DNA from: Salinimicrobium sp963709775 | Lineage (GTDB): Bacteria; Bacteroidota; Bacteroidia; Flavobacteriales; Flavobacteriaceae | Length of the DNA stretch: 64,000 bases | Direction: 5' to 3' | NCBI GenBank assembly: GCA_963709775.1 | Contig: CAVPXS010000018.1 | Coordinates: 124,001 to 188,000, forward strand | Notes under the pieces: generated by a model | Seen by the model: only the letters and a program-made list of their open reading frames with translations | What the model was told of the DNA's origin: nothing | Databases searched by the model: none | Program-made: the position numbers and the translations under genes | In this document: one piece after another, positions 16,182-25,341 of the stretch | Numbering within the stretch: position 1 is the first letter of the stretch | How the letters are laid out: every line of letters begins with the position of its first letter

Positions 16182-17180
16182 ATGAAGAAAATCACAAAAG
16201 CCACTTACCTTAAGTGGTATGAGGACATGTTGTTTTGGCGTAAGTTTGAGGACAAACTGGCGCAGGTTTACATTCAGCAAAAAGTTAGAGGCTTTTTACA
16301 CCTTTATAATGGGCAGGAGGCTATTCTTGCAGGTGCTTTACATGTAATGGATCTATCGAAGGATAAAATGATCACCGCCTATAGAAACCACGTTCAGCCA
16401 ATTGGGATGGGAGTGGATCCAAGAAGGGTGATGGCCGAGTTGTATGGTAAGAAAACAGGAACTTCTCAGGGGATGGGTGGTTCTATGCATATTTTTTCTA
16501 AAGAACACCGTTTTTACGGAGGTCACGGGATCGTAGGAGGGCAAATTCCTCTTGGTGCCGGACTTGCTTTTGCAGATAAATATTTCAAGAGAGATGCCGT
16601 TACGCTAACTTTTCTTGGAGACGGTGCAGCAAGACAGGGTTCGCTTCATGAGACCTTCACTATGGCTGTAAAATGGAATTTACCTGTAGTCTTTTGTGTA
16701 GAGAACAACGGTTATGCAATGGGAACTTCGGTTGCACGTACTTCAAAAAGTACAGAAATATGGAAACTGGGTCTTGGATATGATATGCCTTGTGGTCCTG
16801 TTGATGCAATGAATCCCGAGAAAGTGGCCGAGGCTCTTGATGAAGCAATTAAAAGAGCACGTAAAGGTGAGGGACCAACTTTTCTTGAATTAAAGACCTA
16901 TCGTTATCGCGGGCACTCTATGAGTGATGCCCAGCAGTACCGTACAAAAGATGAGGTGGCCGAGTATCAAAAAATCGATCCAATCACACAGGTTAAGGAT
17001 ATCATCAAAAAGAATAAATACGCTACAGATAAAGAAATAAAAGAGATCGACAAGAAAGTAAAAGATCTTGTTTCTGAATGTGAGAAGTTTGCTGAAGAAT
17101 CAGATTTCCCAGAGATTCAGACCATGTACGATGTAGTGTACGAACAAAAAGATTATCCGTTTTTACCCCATAAATTATAA
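16182..17180 (+). CDS. pdhA: Pyruvate dehydrogenase E1 component subunit alpha
   Basis: The thiamine-diphosphate E1 alpha subunit of the pyruvate dehydrogenase complex, 332 residues. Signatures in order: YNGQEAILAG, YRNHVQPIGMG, GKKTGTSQGMGGSMH, and the thiamine-diphosphate motif GDGAARQGSLHE followed by ENNGYAMGTS; the phosphorylation-loop type segment YRYRGHSMSD is near residue 242. It forms E1 with a beta subunit, which is not in this window; in flavobacteria pdhB is usually elsewhere. pdhC follows after five bases, so both are one transcript. Confidence 0.95.
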   Translation: MKKITKATYLKWYEDMLFWRKFEDKLAQVYIQQKVRGFLHLYNGQEAILAGALHVMDLSKDKMITAYRNHVQPIGMGVDPRRVMAELYGKKTGTSQGMGGSMHIFSKEHRFYGGHGIVGGQIPLGAGLAFADKYFKRDAVTLTFLGDGAARQGSLHETFTMAVKWNLPVVFCVENNGYAMGTSVARTSKSTEIWKLGLGYDMPCGPVDAMNPEKVAEALDEAIKRARKGEGPTFLELKTYRYRGHSMSDAQQYRTKDEVAEYQKIDPITQVKDIIKKNKYATDKEIKEIDKKVKDLVSECEKFAEESDFPEIQTMYDVVYEQKDYPFLPHKL

Positions 17181-17185
17181 GAGTT

Positions 17186-18856
17186 ATGGCAGAAGTTATA
17201 AAAATGCCACGTCTTAGCGATACCATGGAAGAAGGTGTTGTTGCAAAGTGGTTAAAACAAAAAGGTGACAAAATTGAAGAAGGGGATATCCTGGCCGAAA
17301 TCGAAACAGATAAGGCGACCATGGAATTTGAATCCTTCTATGAGGGTACCCTGTTGCATATAGGAATTGAAGAAGGAGAAACTGCACCTGTTGATGCGTT
17401 GCTTGCCATTGTAGGAGAAGAAGGAGAGGATATTTCCTCACTTTTGGATGGAAAGGATGATTCATCAAAAGACTCTTCTAAAGCTGACTCTAAGAACGAA
17501 GCTAAAGCTGAAGAAAAGGCTGAATCTTCTTCAAAAGAAGACTCAACAGAAGATGCTTCTGAAGAAGGTGAGATCCCTGAAGGAGTAGAAGTGGTTAAAA
17601 TGCCACGTCTTAGCGACACCATGGAAGAGGGAACTGTTGCTTCCTGGTTAAAGCATGAAGGAGATGAAGTAGAAGAAGGAGAGATTCTTGCCGAAATTGA
17701 GACCGATAAAGCAACCATGGAATTTGAGTCTTTCTATTCCGGAACTTTGTTATATATAGGAATCAAGGAAGGGGAGACTGCACCTGTAGATGCAGTTCTT
17801 GCCATCATTGGCCCTAAAGGTACAGATGTTTCTTCAATCGTTGAAAGCGGTGGGGCTGCAAAACCTGCAGCTTCCAAAAAGCAGGAAGATAAGAAAGAAG
17901 AGAAAGCTGAGGAAACCGAAAAGACTGAGCAGAGCACTACAACTTCAGACGGAAAGCGCATTTTTGCTTCTCCGCTTGCGAAGAAAATGGCCGAAGATCT
18001 TGGAATAGACCTTGCCGACGTTAAAGGTTCAGGAGAGAACAATCGAATTGTCAAAAAAGACATCGAGAACTATAAACCTTCAGAAAAAACTGCAGAGGCC
18101 AAACCGGCAGCTGCGGCTTCACAGGAAGAAAAAGCTCAGCCTTCGGCAGTGCAAACTTACACTCCTGCAGGAGAAGAAAGTTTTGAAGAGGTCAAGAATT
18201 CTCAAATGCGTAAAACCATTGCGAAGAGACTTGCCGAATCTAAATACAACGCTCCTCATTACTATCTCACCATTGAGGTGGATATGAGCAATGCAATGGC
18301 GAACCGTAAGCAGATCAATGAAATTCCAGATGTGAAAGTTTCTTTCAATGATTTGGTGATAAAAGCTTCTGCCATGGCTTTGAGAAAACATCCAAGGGTG
18401 AATTCTCAATGGACGGGAGATACTACTAAAATTGCCAAACACATCCATATGGGAGTTGCAGTTGCAGTAGATGAAGGACTGGTAGTTCCGGTCCTTAAGT
18501 ATGCAGATCAAATGTCATTGACCCAAATTGGTGGTAACGTTAAGGAACTTGCAGGAAAGGCACGAAATAAAAAGTTACAGCCCCAGGAAATGGAAGGCAG
18601 TACTTTTACCGTCTCTAACCTTGGAATGTTCGGTATCACAGAATTTACCAGTATCATCAATCAGCCAAACTCAGCAATTCTTTCTGTTGGAGCAATAGTT
18701 GAGAAGCCTGTGGTGAGAAATGGAGAGATCGTGGTAGGAAATACCATGAAGCTTACTCTTGCTTGTGACCATAGAACTGTAGATGGTGCAACAGGAGCAC
18801 AATTCCTTGAAACACTTAAAACCTACATAGAGAATCCTGTGACCATGTTGGCATAA
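17186..18856 (+). CDS. pdhC: Pyruvate dehydrogenase complex dihydrolipoamide acetyltransferase (E2)
   Basis: The E2 core of pyruvate dehydrogenase, 556 residues. It has two lipoyl domains, each with the lipoylated Lys in EIETDKATMEFE (about residues 45 and 179), linked by Glu/Lys/Ser-rich hinges, an E1/E3-binding domain (ASPLAKKMAEDLGIDL, about residue 258) and a C-terminal catalytic domain with the active-site block CDHRTVDGA. The two lipoyl domains are very alike, a recent duplication or a strongly conserved pair. A terminator follows. Confidence 0.95.
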   Translation: MAEVIKMPRLSDTMEEGVVAKWLKQKGDKIEEGDILAEIETDKATMEFESFYEGTLLHIGIEEGETAPVDALLAIVGEEGEDISSLLDGKDDSSKDSSKADSKNEAKAEEKAESSSKEDSTEDASEEGEIPEGVEVVKMPRLSDTMEEGTVASWLKHEGDEVEEGEILAEIETDKATMEFESFYSGTLLYIGIKEGETAPVDAVLAIIGPKGTDVSSIVESGGAAKPAASKKQEDKKEEKAEETEKTEQSTTTSDGKRIFASPLAKKMAEDLGIDLADVKGSGENNRIVKKDIENYKPSEKTAEAKPAAAASQEEKAQPSAVQTYTPAGEESFEEVKNSQMRKTIAKRLAESKYNAPHYYLTIEVDMSNAMANRKQINEIPDVKVSFNDLVIKASAMALRKHPRVNSQWTGDTTKIAKHIHMGVAVAVDEGLVVPVLKYADQMSLTQIGGNVKELAGKARNKKLQPQEMEGSTFTVSNLGMFGITEFTSIINQPNSAILSVGAIVEKPVVRNGEIVVGNTMKLTLACDHRTVDGATGAQFLETLKTYIENPVTMLA

Positions 18857-18881
18857 GGAAACCTGTAGACTCATACTTAAA

Positions 18882-18907
18882 AATCCCGCTTTTCGCGGGA
18901 TTTTTTT
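18882..18907 (+). terminator. Rho-independent terminator after pdhC
   Basis: AATCCCGC/GCGGGATT stem with a five-base loop and a following run of T. It ends the pdhA-pdhC transcript 12 bases before the next start codon. Confidence 0.9.
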
Positions 18908-18919
18908 ATCTTTAGCCAC

Positions 18920-19931
18920 ATGAGAAAAATTTCACTTGTCGGGAATCTGGGCCCTGGGGTTCTTTGTCCTCTTTGGTTGCGGACAAACCCAGAAAATTAC
19001 TGAAAATACTGAACCAGAAACTGTCACTAAACATGATTCTTACAGCCAAATGGCTGTTGAAGAAGCCATAACTAAAGATGGAATTAGCAGCATCTTGAAA
19101 TATCTTTCTTCAGATGAACTGGAAGGGCGAAAAACCGGAAGTGAGGGAATTGACAAAGCAGCCGATTATATACAAACCATTCTAAGAAAGAGCGGGGTAA
19201 AACCCTTTTTTGAGACCTATAGAGATTCTTTCCAGGTGAAGGATATGGCAGGTTATAATGTTGTGGGTCTTGTAGAGGGCACAGACCCCGGTTTAAAGGA
19301 TGAATATATAATTATTGGTGCTCATTATGACCACGTCGGCATAGTGGAGCCTGTAGAGGGTGATTCAATTGCAAATGGAGCTAACGACAACGCGGCAGGA
19401 ACCACAGCTGTTCTTGAATTGGCCGCATATTTTGCCGAAAACCCTCCTAAAAGGAGTATTTTGTTCACTCTTTTTTCCGCGGAAGAATTAGGCCTTGTTG
19501 GAGCAAAACACTTGGCAGAAAGGCTGGAAAAAGAAGCTATAGACCTTTATGTGATGTTCAACATCGAGATGGTGGGCATACCAATGCTGGATAAAGATTA
19601 TCTGGTTTACCTTACAGGTTATGAAAGATCAAATTTAGCCGAAAAGTTCAATCAATATTCAAATAATCAGGTTCTTGGTTTCCTTCCCCAGGCGAAAGAA
19701 TACCAGCTTTTTAAAAGGAGTGACAATTATCCCTTTTTTGAGAGGTTTAATGTTCCGGCACAAACAATTTCTTCGTTTGACTTTACCAATTATGAATACT
19801 ACCATCATGTGAATGATGAATTTGAAGAAATGGATCTTGACCATCTGGAAAATGTTATTGAAACCCTTATTCCGGGATTGACCGCAATGGCCAATTCCCC
19901 CGAAAAGGAAATTAAGATGCACACGAAATGA
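18920..19931 (+). CDS. M28 family zinc peptidase, lipoprotein (frameshift in signal peptide)
   Basis: A secreted aminopeptidase-type metallopeptidase of family M28, cleaving N-terminal residues with two zinc ions. Metal ligands are visible in order: GAHYDHVG, GANDNAAGT, and AEELGLVG (general-base Glu, metal Glu). The N-terminus is a lipoprotein signal ending in LFGC. ATG at 18920 is in another frame from the body; removing one A from the run at 18925-18929 gives MRKFHLSGIWALGFFVLFGC, a good lipoprotein signal. Repaired length is 336 residues. It starts an operon; the SDR gene overlaps its stop by four bases (ATGA). Confidence 0.88.
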
Positions 19932-20608
19932 AAAATATAATTATAACAGGAACCAGCCGTGGAATTGGCCTTGAGCTGGTAAAAAAACTGGCCGGTGAAG
20001 GGCATAGAATATTAGCTCTTTCAAGAAACACTAAACCGGTTGAGACGCTGGGATTGGAAAATGTACAAACTTTTCCTTTTGATATCACTGCGGAAGCTGA
20101 TCTTGAAAAAGCAGTGGGATTTGTAAAAGAAAACTGGAGGCAAGTGGATATCCTTATTCACAACGCCGGAGCTATCATAAATAAACCTTTTGAAGAAATA
20201 ACTTCCGAAGAATTTGAAAAAGTATACAGGATCAATGTCTTTGGAGTAGCAGCTCTTACGAGAAAAATGCTGCCGTTAATAAACAAAAAAGGGCATGTAG
20301 TGACGGTAAGCAGCATGGGAGGCGTACAGGGCAGCATGAAATTCCCGGGACTTTCGGCATATAGTTCAAGCAAAGCAGCGGTGATCAACTTAACCGAAAT
20401 TCTTGCTGAAGAATACAAAGAAACCGGTCCGTCATTTAATGTGTTGGCGTTGGGTGCAGTGCAAACGGAAATGCTGGAAGAGGCTTTCCCCGGATATAAA
20501 GCACCATTGCAACCTTCGGAAATGGCCCAGTATATAGCAGATTTTTCCCTTACCGGAAATAAATTTTATAACGGAAAATTACTGCAGGTTTCCAGCAGTA
20601 CCCCCTAA
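19928..20608 (+). CDS. SDR family NAD(P)-dependent oxidoreductase
   Basis: A 226-residue short-chain dehydrogenase. The cofactor loop TGTSRGIG is near residue 7, the structural motif HNAGA near residue 77, and the catalytic Ser and YxxxK are in VSSMGG and AYSSSKAA (about residues 130 and 144). It starts inside the stop codon of the M28 peptidase gene (ATGA), so the two are translationally coupled. The substrate cannot be told from the sequence. Confidence 0.92.
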   Translation: MKNIIITGTSRGIGLELVKKLAGEGHRILALSRNTKPVETLGLENVQTFPFDITAEADLEKAVGFVKENWRQVDILIHNAGAIINKPFEEITSEEFEKVYRINVFGVAALTRKMLPLINKKGHVVTVSSMGGVQGSMKFPGLSAYSSSKAAVINLTEILAEEYKETGPSFNVLALGAVQTEMLEEAFPGYKAPLQPSEMAQYIADFSLTGNKFYNGKLLQVSSSTP

Positions 20609-20613
20609 GAATA

Positions 20614-21219
20614 ATGAAGAATATTCTCGAGAAATATATACCCACTCATGCAGTTGAGCCAATATTTGGCTTGATTAAAGTGAATAATATACATCTCAAG
20701 ATCGTGAATGAAAGAAAGACCCGGCATGGAGATTATAGGAATCTGCCCGGAGGGATGCATCAAATCACTGTTAACGCCAACCTCAATAAATACCGTTTCC
20801 TTATCACCCTGGTTCATGAAATTGCACACCTGGTAGCTTTTGAGCATTTTGGAAGACAAATAAAACCTCATGGTGCAGAATGGAAAAGAAGTTTTCAAAA
20901 ATTAATGTTGCCCTTCATTAGGCCCGAGATCTTTCCTGCGCAGTTACTTCCTTTGATCGCCCGGCATTTTAAAAACCCAAAGGCGAGTAGTGATACAGAT
21001 GCCCATCTTGCTGTAGCTTTAAAACAGTTTGATGAGGATAACGATAAAAACTACATTTTTGAGATCCCGCATGGTGGAATTTTCAGGATCTACAATGGGA
21101 AGGTTTTTAAAAAAGGAGAGCGAAGAATTAAACGATACGAATGCCTGGAGGTCAAAACAGGAAGGATTTACCTTTTTCAACCCAATGCAGAGGTGGAATT
21201 ATTAAAAACAGCCAATTAG
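20614..21219 (+). CDS. SprT-like zinc metallopeptidase domain protein
   Basis: A 201-residue protein with the HExxH zinc motif in VHEIAHLVAFEHFG (about residue 69) and an upstream RHGDYRNLPGG block typical of SprT-like proteins. Bacterial SprT-like proteins are poorly characterised; the eukaryotic relative SPRTN cleaves DNA-protein crosslinks. It lies five bases after the SDR gene and one base before the guanylyltransferase gene. Role unknown. Confidence 0.85.
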   Translation: MKNILEKYIPTHAVEPIFGLIKVNNIHLKIVNERKTRHGDYRNLPGGMHQITVNANLNKYRFLITLVHEIAHLVAFEHFGRQIKPHGAEWKRSFQKLMLPFIRPEIFPAQLLPLIARHFKNPKASSDTDAHLAVALKQFDEDNDKNYIFEIPHGGIFRIYNGKVFKKGERRIKRYECLEVKTGRIYLFQPNAEVELLKTAN

Positions 21220-21220
21220 T

Positions 21221-22303
21221 ATGAAGGAAAATAATTTTGCAGTTTTAATGGCTGGGGGAGTAGGATCAAGATTTTGGCCGGTAAGTACAGCAGCAAGACC
21301 TAAGCAATTCCGGGACCTGTTAGGAACGGGGGAAACCCTGATTCAAACCACCTTCAACCGACTTAAGGCGCTTGTACCTCCCGAAAATATTTATGTGCTT
21401 ACCAATGAAAGTTATGAGGAGCTGGTAAAGGAGCAGTTGCCACATTTAAGCGCAGAACAAATTGTACTTGAACCTGTAATGAGGAATACGGCGCCTGCAG
21501 TACTTCTGGCGGCTCTTAAGATCAGGAAAAAAGATAATAATGCAGTAATGATCATGGCGCCCAGTGATCACTGGATAGAAAATGAAAATGCTTTTTTAGA
21601 AGATATTACAACTGCTTTTGAAGCTGCAAGAGGTGAGGATAAAATTGTGACTTTGGGAATTAAACCTACTTTCCCCAATACGGGGTATGGATATATTAAA
21701 TTTGATCCTACATGGGATGACAAGGTAAAACCTGTTGATGTTTTCACAGAAAAACCTTCATACCAGGTCGCCAGAAATTTTCTTGAAAGCGGTAAGTACT
21801 TATGGAATGCGGGAATTTTTATATGGAGTGTAGATTACATAGTGAGATCCTTCCAAAGAAACCTACCCGCGATGTACGAATTGTTTTCCAAAGAAGAAGA
21901 TGTTCTTAATACTTCCGCAGAAAAGGCTTTTATAAAAGAGAATTTTCCGGCGGCAGAAAACATTTCGATTGACTACGGAATACTTGAGAAGGAAAAGGGA
22001 ACCGTATATGTCATTCCGGCTTCTTTCGACTGGAACGATCTGGGCACCTGGGGGTCTCTATATGACGAAAGCGTAAAGGATGAAGACAATAACGCAGCTT
22101 TAAATGCGCGTCTCTATGCCGAGAATGCAACCGGGAATATAGTTTCTTCAGATAAAAATAAAGTAGTGGTTATTGAAGGTTTGAAAGACCACGTTATCGT
22201 AGATGAAAATGAGATCCTGCTTATAGTGCCGCGTGCAAAGGAGCAGGAAATAAAAGGTTTAAGGGAGCGGGTTCAGAAAAAATTTGGAGAAAATCTAGGT
22301 TAA
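21221..22303 (+). CDS. manC: Mannose-1-phosphate guanylyltransferase
   Basis: A 360-residue nucleotidyltransferase that makes GDP-mannose from mannose-1-phosphate and GTP, feeding GDP-fucose and surface polysaccharide synthesis. The nucleotide-binding start is MAGGVGSRFWPVS with the KQF pattern shortly after. APSDHW and FTEKP are conserved catalytic blocks. There is no phosphomannose isomerase domain at the C-terminus, so it is the single-function form. It lies inside a five-gene operon. Confidence 0.92.
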   Translation: MKENNFAVLMAGGVGSRFWPVSTAARPKQFRDLLGTGETLIQTTFNRLKALVPPENIYVLTNESYEELVKEQLPHLSAEQIVLEPVMRNTAPAVLLAALKIRKKDNNAVMIMAPSDHWIENENAFLEDITTAFEAARGEDKIVTLGIKPTFPNTGYGYIKFDPTWDDKVKPVDVFTEKPSYQVARNFLESGKYLWNAGIFIWSVDYIVRSFQRNLPAMYELFSKEEDVLNTSAEKAFIKENFPAAENISIDYGILEKEKGTVYVIPASFDWNDLGTWGSLYDESVKDEDNNAALNARLYAENATGNIVSSDKNKVVVIEGLKDHVIVDENEILLIVPRAKEQEIKGLRERVQKKFGENLG

Positions 22304-22306
22304 TTA

Positions 22307-23728
22307 ATGGAAAACAATTCAGGGAATACGACCCTAACATCTGGGGAAGAGAATAAGGGGAGAACAATTTTAAAGGAGATAAAAGAATTCCTTCGGGAAC
22401 TTCTGGACATTCATGATGATACCGATCGTGAGACCACCATGGAGACGGTGAAGCGTGATATTTCTTTTAAAGGGCATAATGCATGGATCCTTATTTTTTC
22501 AATTTTTGTGGCGTCTATTGGCCTCAATGTAAGTAGTACCGCAGTAGTAATTGGCGCGATGTTAATTTCTCCTCTAATGGGACCTATTGTCGGGATTGGA
22601 TTTTCTGTCGCTATTAATGATATTGATACCCTTAAGCGCAGCCTGGTGAATTTGGGGGTTATGGTATTCCTAAGTGTGCTTACCGCATATTTTTATTTCC
22701 TAATCTCTCCTATAAAGGAGGAAACTCCCGAACTGGTTGCCAGGACTTATCCTACTATTCTGGATGTACTGGTGGCGATCTTTGGTGGGATGGCTCTTAT
22801 CGTAGCAAAAACAAAAAAAGGAGCAATCGCGAGTGTAATTATGGGTGTGGCAATTGCTACTGCCCTTATGCCGCCACTTTGTACTGTGGGTTATGGACTT
22901 GCAACGGCCAATTGGGAATACGCCGGCGGAGCCTTGTACCTGTTTTCAATCAACTCGGTTTTCATCGCTTTATCAACATTTTTAGTGGCAAAGCTGTTGA
23001 GGTTTCCACTGGTGAAATATGTAAATAGTAAGCACCGCAGGAATACCGCCCGGCTTGCTTCTCTTATTGCCGTCCTGGTAATGATCCCAAGTATCATATT
23101 ATTTGTGAACCTGCTTAGGGAGCAGGTATTTGTAAGTAAGACCAGGGAAATCGTACAGGAAGTGATCAATTATCCGGGGGCTGAGGTGGTAAAGTTTGAT
23201 CAGAATTATAAAACCAAGATCATTGAGATCTACCTTATTGGTAAAACGGTTCCTACAGAGCAGATAGATCAATGGGTGCAGGAGGTAAAGGATATGCCCA
23301 ATTTTGAAGATGTGGTGCTGGAAGTGCATCAGGGCTCCGATCAAAGTTCGGAAATTGCAAGCCGACTTTCCACGCAAGTAAGGGCCGGGATCCTGGAGGA
23401 CCTTTACGTGAGGAACCAGCAACTGGTGGAGGATAAGGATAAAAGGATTCAATTACTCGAGCAGGAACTGCTAAAACACAGAAGTGCTGGTATTCCTTTC
23501 GAGAGTATTTCTAAAGAAGCCAGGATAAATTATTCCGAAATTCAGGAGATGAGCTACGCCAACAATGTTGTAACTAACTTTTCCCAAATAGATACCATTC
23601 CAACCTTTAATGTGAAGTGGTCCTCCAAATTGGGTGCGGCGGCGAGAAGATCTGAAATGAATAAACTGGAGCAATGGCTGCAGTTAAGATTAGCACTCGA
23701 TACTCTGGTAGTGAGAACAGTTAATTAA
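22307..23728 (+). CDS. DUF389 domain membrane protein
   Basis: A 473-residue membrane protein with the DUF389 domain (about residues 65-250), seen in FSIFVASIGLNVSSTAVVIG, AMLISPLMGPIVGIG and the VAIATALMPPLCTVGYGLA segment, six or so hydrophobic helices. After another helix near residue 250 a long soluble C-terminal part (about residues 275-473) follows, which includes a coiled-coil-like stretch around DKRIQLLEQELLKH. The function of the family is not established. It ends one base from the convergent stop of the mlaF-like gene. Confidence 0.88.
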   Translation: MENNSGNTTLTSGEENKGRTILKEIKEFLRELLDIHDDTDRETTMETVKRDISFKGHNAWILIFSIFVASIGLNVSSTAVVIGAMLISPLMGPIVGIGFSVAINDIDTLKRSLVNLGVMVFLSVLTAYFYFLISPIKEETPELVARTYPTILDVLVAIFGGMALIVAKTKKGAIASVIMGVAIATALMPPLCTVGYGLATANWEYAGGALYLFSINSVFIALSTFLVAKLLRFPLVKYVNSKHRRNTARLASLIAVLVMIPSIILFVNLLREQVFVSKTREIVQEVINYPGAEVVKFDQNYKTKIIEIYLIGKTVPTEQIDQWVQEVKDMPNFEDVVLEVHQGSDQSSEIASRLSTQVRAGILEDLYVRNQQLVEDKDKRIQLLEQELLKHRSAGIPFESISKEARINYSEIQEMSYANNVVTNFSQIDTIPTFNVKWSSKLGAAARRSEMNKLEQWLQLRLALDTLVVRTVN

Positions 23729-23729
23729 T

Positions 23730-24494
23730 TTAAAGTCCCTGTTGCTGTGCCTCACGCACTTTTTTGAACAGGTCGGAGGAATAAACGAAGTCGGTTACTG
23801 TTTCATCGTCAGTCTTAAAGATCTTCGATTTATCACCTTTCCAGGCCAGGACTCCATCCTTTAAAAATGCAATATTTTCTCCTATTTCCAGAAGAGAGTT
23901 CATGTCATGGGTAATTACCACCGTAGTAATATCGTATTCCACGGTAAGTTCGTGAATTAGGTTATCAATAACAGTGGCAGTGTGAGGATCCAGACCCGAA
24001 TTTGGTTCATCACAAAATAAATATTTTGGTCTGTTCACAATAGCGCGTGCAATTGCAACACGCTTTTGCATCCCACCACTTATTTCTGCAGGGAATTTTT
24101 TTCCCGAATCCACGAGGTTTACTCTTTCAAGAACCTCATCTACCCTGGTTTTTAATTCACTTTTCTTCTTTTTGGTAAACATCCTCAAAGGGAACATCAC
24201 ATTTTCTTCTACTGTCATAGAATCGAATAATGCCCCTCCCTGGAACAGCATGCCCATTTCCTGTCGCAAATCCCTTTTTTGTTCATCATTGAAGGTGGAA
24301 TAAGGTTTTCCGTCGTATTCAATGGTGCCTTTCTCGGGGGTAAATAGTCCAAGCATACATTTCATCAACACACTTTTACCCGAGCCGGACTGACCTATTA
24401 CCAGGTTAGTTTTCCCTGTCTCAAATACAAAATCAATCCCTCTAAGGATATGCTCATCTCCAAAACTCTTATGTAAATCTTTAACTTCTATCAT
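23730..24494 (-). CDS. ABC transporter ATP-binding protein, MlaF type
   Basis: A 254-residue ATPase of the Mla lipid transport type. Walker A GQSGSGKS is near residue 34, the signature SGGMQKR near residue 144, Walker B FCDEPNSGLDP near residue 164, and the switch His in VVITHDM near residue 197. Mla systems move phospholipids between the membranes. Its start overlaps the stop of the MlaE permease gene, so both are made together; the MlaD-type partner is not adjacent. Confidence 0.92.
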   Translation of the reverse strand: MIEVKDLHKSFGDEHILRGIDFVFETGKTNLVIGQSGSGKSVLMKCMLGLFTPEKGTIEYDGKPYSTFNDEQKRDLRQEMGMLFQGGALFDSMTVEENVMFPLRMFTKKKKSELKTRVDEVLERVNLVDSGKKFPAEISGGMQKRVAIARAIVNRPKYLFCDEPNSGLDPHTATVIDNLIHELTVEYDITTVVITHDMNSLLEIGENIAFLKDGVLAWKGDKSKIFKTDDETVTDFVYSSDLFKKVREAQQQGL

Positions 24495-25231
24495 TAGCTG
24501 AGTAGTAATTGAGTAACTATGTAATTCGTAACAATAATAACCACACTGGTCCAGACAAAAGAGGTAGTACTGGCTTTCCCTACCTCGAGAGAACCTCCTT
24601 TCATGTAGTAGCCATGGTAAGAGGGGATAGTGGCCAGTATAAAAGCAAAGAGGAAGGTTTTAAAGAATGCGTAAAAAAGATGGTATGGATCAAACTCTTC
24701 CTGAAGGCCCTGTAAAAAAACTTCTGCCGGGACAAATCCTCCCATCACTGCCGCAGTGTATGCTCCCAGGACTCCGAGGAACATTGAAATCGCAATAACA
24801 AATGGATAGGTGAACATAGCAATGATCTTCGGAAAAACCAGGTAATTAAGAGAATTTATTCCCATTACTTCGAGTGCATCAATTTGTTCTGTAACCCTCA
24901 TAGACCCTATACTGGAAGTAATAAAGGAACCCACTTTTCCTGCCATGATTATGGAAATAAAAGTTGGGGAGAACTCAAGAATAATAGATTGTCTTGCCGC
25001 AAAAGCAATAAGACTTTTTGGGATCAAAGGATTATTAAGATTGAGTGCCGTCTGTAATGCCACAACCCCTCCAATGAAGAAGGAAAGGAAAGCTACAATT
25101 CCCAGGGAGCCAATAATGATCTCGTCTATTTCCTTAAAAATCAATTCCTTTAAAACCGAGCGTTTGGTCATTCTTCCAAATACGCCTTTCAACATTAAGA
25201 AATATTCCCCAATAGACTGCAGGTACCTCAT
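24494..25231 (-). CDS. MlaE family ABC transporter permease
   Basis: A 245-residue inner-membrane permease with five to six hydrophobic helices. The family block is EFSPTFISIIMAGKVGSFIT followed by SSIGSMRVTEQIDALEVMGI (about residues 95-130). It pairs with the overlapping MlaF-type ATPase to move lipids between inner and outer membrane. ATG at 25231 gives the expected length. Confidence 0.92.
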   Translation of the reverse strand: MRYLQSIGEYFLMLKGVFGRMTKRSVLKELIFKEIDEIIIGSLGIVAFLSFFIGGVVALQTALNLNNPLIPKSLIAFAARQSIILEFSPTFISIIMAGKVGSFITSSIGSMRVTEQIDALEVMGINSLNYLVFPKIIAMFTYPFVIAISMFLGVLGAYTAAVMGGFVPAEVFLQGLQEEFDPYHLFYAFFKTFLFAFILATIPSYHGYYMKGGSLEVGKASTTSFVWTSVVIIVTNYIVTQLLLS

Positions 25232-25341
25232 TTTAAGCTTTTGTAGCGGCTAAAATACTAATTTTTTGAAGGAATGTATTTAAGCTTAACTTAATCTTAA
25301 ACTCCCCAAACTTTGTATTTTTACAACAAAATTTTTTTTAG

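Noticed and set aside
17338..18063. Long antisense frames opposite pdhC
   Set aside because: Low-complexity Ser-rich products produced by the Glu/Lys-rich hinge codons of pdhC.
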